Shown: piece by piece, positions 23,132 through 24,175 of the stretch | Numbering within the stretch: position 1 is the stretch's first letter | How the letters are laid out: every line of letters begins with the position of its first letter | NCBI GenBank assembly: GCA_048393175.1 | Contig: DBFJJM010000079.1 | Span: 1 to 24,175 of the forward strand | Direction of reading: 5' to 3' | Source: Merdicola sp048393175 | GTDB lineage: Bacteria; Bacillota; Clostridia; TANB77; CAG-508 | Length of the DNA stretch: 24,175 nt | Notes under the pieces: generated by a model | Told to the model about the DNA's origin: nothing | The model's input: only the letters and a program-made list of their open reading frames with translations | Databases searched by the model: none | Made by a program: the position numbers and the translations under genes

Positions 23132-23257
23132 TAGACAAAAAGGATTAGTATAGTATAGAAGAAGTCAATAATACCTTACTCCAATTATTGACTTTAAAAA
23201 TAAAAAACATCCCCTTTTATTTTCAAAAGCGACCAAAACTGGTCGCTTTGTTTTTTT
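23132..23257 (+). ncRNA. Possible small RNA or htrA 3' region
   Basis: Between htrA and the next gene lie a weak promoter-like pair TAGACA (23132-23137), 16 bases, TATAGA (23154-23159), then an 11-bp hairpin AAGTCAATAAT/ATTATTGACTT (23162-23194), then a strong terminator at 23226-23257. This could make an RNA of about 95 bases, or be the long 3' end of htrA. There is no reading frame of note. The hairpin begins close to the predicted start site. Confidence 0.3.
23226..23257 (+). terminator. Strong intrinsic terminator downstream of htrA
   Basis: AAAGCGACC and GGTCGCTTT form a perfect 9-bp GC-containing stem around AAAACT, followed by G and a T7 tract. It lies about 150 bases after the htrA stop and close to the end of the converging gene at 23263. 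Confidence 0.9.
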
Positions 23258-23262
23258 AATTT

Positions 23263-24102
23263 TCAAAAAATAATTAAATCTTTTTCGCTTGTTAAATTAC
23301 GATTTCCATAAGCATATAGGATATATAAATTCCCCTCTTTATCAAAGAAAAAATTATCTGTATTTTCTAAAGCATAAATATTACTTGCCTCATCTCTTTT
23401 ATATACGGTATATCCCATCTGTTCTAGTTGCTGTGCTTGCTGATTTCTCCACTGAATCTCTTCTTTTATCTTTTTTTCTACTTCCTCCTGATTTAGTTGC
23501 TTTTTGGCAATAGCATCATAAATGCTAATTTCTTGCAGCGTATTTAAATCAATATGGTACGTTTGTAAAATGACTCTTTGTGGATTACTTGCTTCTTTTA
23601 AGGTAGACTGAATCACTAAAGATAAAATATTTTGATAGAGAAAGGCTTCATACTTCACTTCATAAATTGTATCAGCAGTCTGGGAAGCTAAAATAGATTC
23701 TGCTTTTTTCTGAAAAATATTTTCGATTTCTCGGTTATATTTTTCAATCTTTTCACCTTGTAAATTTATTTGTGGTATTTTAACAGAAAGTTCATAAACA
23801 TTTTCTTTTGTTTCTTCTTTCTCATAAGAAGAAACAATCATTTCTTTATCTTCTTGTTTCTTTTTCAACTGAGAAATATCGGTATCATCTTTTTGTAATT
23901 GATTATGAAATAGCTCATTAAATTGTTGTTTTAATGTTTCTTCTTTCTGAGTTGGTATTTTACTATATCCTTGCGTATCCTCTTCTGAATTAAAAAATTG
24001 CACATATACTGTTACTACAATTGCTACCATACAAATAAGTAAAATAAAAATAAAGAAAATGAATTGTTCTTTTGGTAATTTTGTTTTCATCTCTTCTTTC
24101 AT
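23263..24102 (-). CDS. Membrane-anchored DUF3298/RsiV-like protein
   Basis: A 279-residue protein with a short cytoplasmic tail, one membrane helix (about residues 14-36) and an extracytoplasmic region. The C-terminal half resembles DUF3298 proteins: YHIDLNTLQEISIYDAIAK (about 188-206) and FFFDKEGNLYILYAYGN near the end; this family includes the anti-sigma factor RsiV. There is no N-terminal anti-sigma domain of usual size and no sigma factor gene beside it, so that role is not supported. The frame extends to a TTG at 24153, but that overlaps the -35 of the promoter; the ATG at 24102 with AAAGGATG is preferred. Confidence 0.72.
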   Translation of the reverse strand: MKEEMKTKLPKEQFIFFIFILLICMVAIVVTVYVQFFNSEEDTQGYSKIPTQKEETLKQQFNELFHNQLQKDDTDISQLKKKQEDKEMIVSSYEKEETKENVYELSVKIPQINLQGEKIEKYNREIENIFQKKAESILASQTADTIYEVKYEAFLYQNILSLVIQSTLKEASNPQRVILQTYHIDLNTLQEISIYDAIAKKQLNQEEVEKKIKEEIQWRNQQAQQLEQMGYTVYKRDEASNIYALENTDNFFFDKEGNLYILYAYGNRNLTSEKDLIIF

Positions 24103-24124
24103 ATTTTCATCCTTTCTTTGCCTT

Positions 24125-24153
24125 ATTATAGCATGAGACTTTTCGGTTTTCAA
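24125..24153 (-). promoter_or_regulatory. Promoter of the DUF3298-like gene
   Basis: Minus-strand TTGAAA (24148-24153), 17-base spacer, TATAAT (24125-24130) preceded by TGc, an extended -10. The start near 24118 leaves about 16 bases of leader and excludes the longer TTG start of the gene. Confidence 0.8.
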
Positions 24154-24175
24154 ATTTTTTTTAGTTGGTTATTCT

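Noticed and set aside
23263..24102. RsiV-type anti-sigma factor as the function of the DUF3298-like protein
   Set aside because: No ECF sigma factor gene is adjacent and the N-terminal cytoplasmic part is too short to bind one, so only the domain resemblance is reported.
1..24175. CRISPR arrays, tRNA genes, insertion-sequence ends, phage attachment sites
   Set aside because: No regularly spaced repeats, cloverleaf genes, transposase or integrase frames or matched terminal repeats were found by eye.

Overview
The window is AT-rich DNA from a spore-forming member of the Firmicutes, most likely an uncultured or gut-type clostridium. Supporting signs are consensus sigma-A promoters (TTGACA, 17-bp spacer, TATAAT) and AGGAGG ribosome sites. 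It also carries a YlbJ-type sporulation membrane protein, a clostridial DUF4364 protein, prepilin-like proteins with an ITLIALVVTI-type N-terminus, and a 2,4-diaminopentanoate dehydrogenase of amino-acid fermentation. It reads as chromosomal. No tRNA, rRNA, CRISPR array, insertion sequence or phage module was seen.

Layout. 104-741 is a ParE/Phd-type toxin-antitoxin pair with its own promoter and palindromic operator. 922-3860 is a three-gene MacAB-like exporter (adaptor, ATPase, permease) under a consensus promoter. 3928-4963 is a membrane-anchored M23 peptidase. 5179-8668 is a five-gene minus-strand run: DEDDh exonuclease, an unrecognised membrane protein, a UMPH-1-like HAD phosphatase, a TSCPD protein and a membrane coiled-coil protein. 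8780-9796 is L-lactate dehydrogenase with a strong promoter. Divergent from it, 9825-10141 holds a well-formed promoter, about 270 bases of structured non-coding RNA and an intrinsic terminator. 10254-11330 is an orphan 2,4-diaminopentanoate dehydrogenase. 11417-12346 holds a broken Spo0E-like reading frame and two paralogous small HTH genes, the first frameshifted, which share a palindromic promoter/operator. 12386-13681 is a membrane J-domain protein divergent from DUF4364. 13734-18440 is mfd, a TrmH-family RNA methyltransferase and a short prepilin/BspA hybrid. 18555-20022 is ylbJ and a small Tyr/Met-rich protein. 20072-21685 holds an orphan 104-residue protein with its own palindromic promoter, then a pilin-like protein, RNase HII and a 36-residue membrane peptide in one run. 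21776-23074 is an HtrA/DegP-type protease preceded by 11-bp-spaced TTTCACA repeats. The window closes with a possible small RNA and a DUF3298-like membrane protein.

Most genes are housekeeping (transcription-coupled repair, RNA modification, RNase HII, envelope quality control, fermentation). The parts most worth a second look are the structured RNA at 9854-10141, the decaying or slippage-prone cluster at 11484-12346, and the CssR-like control region of htrA. Family calls come from motif recognition only; no search was run.
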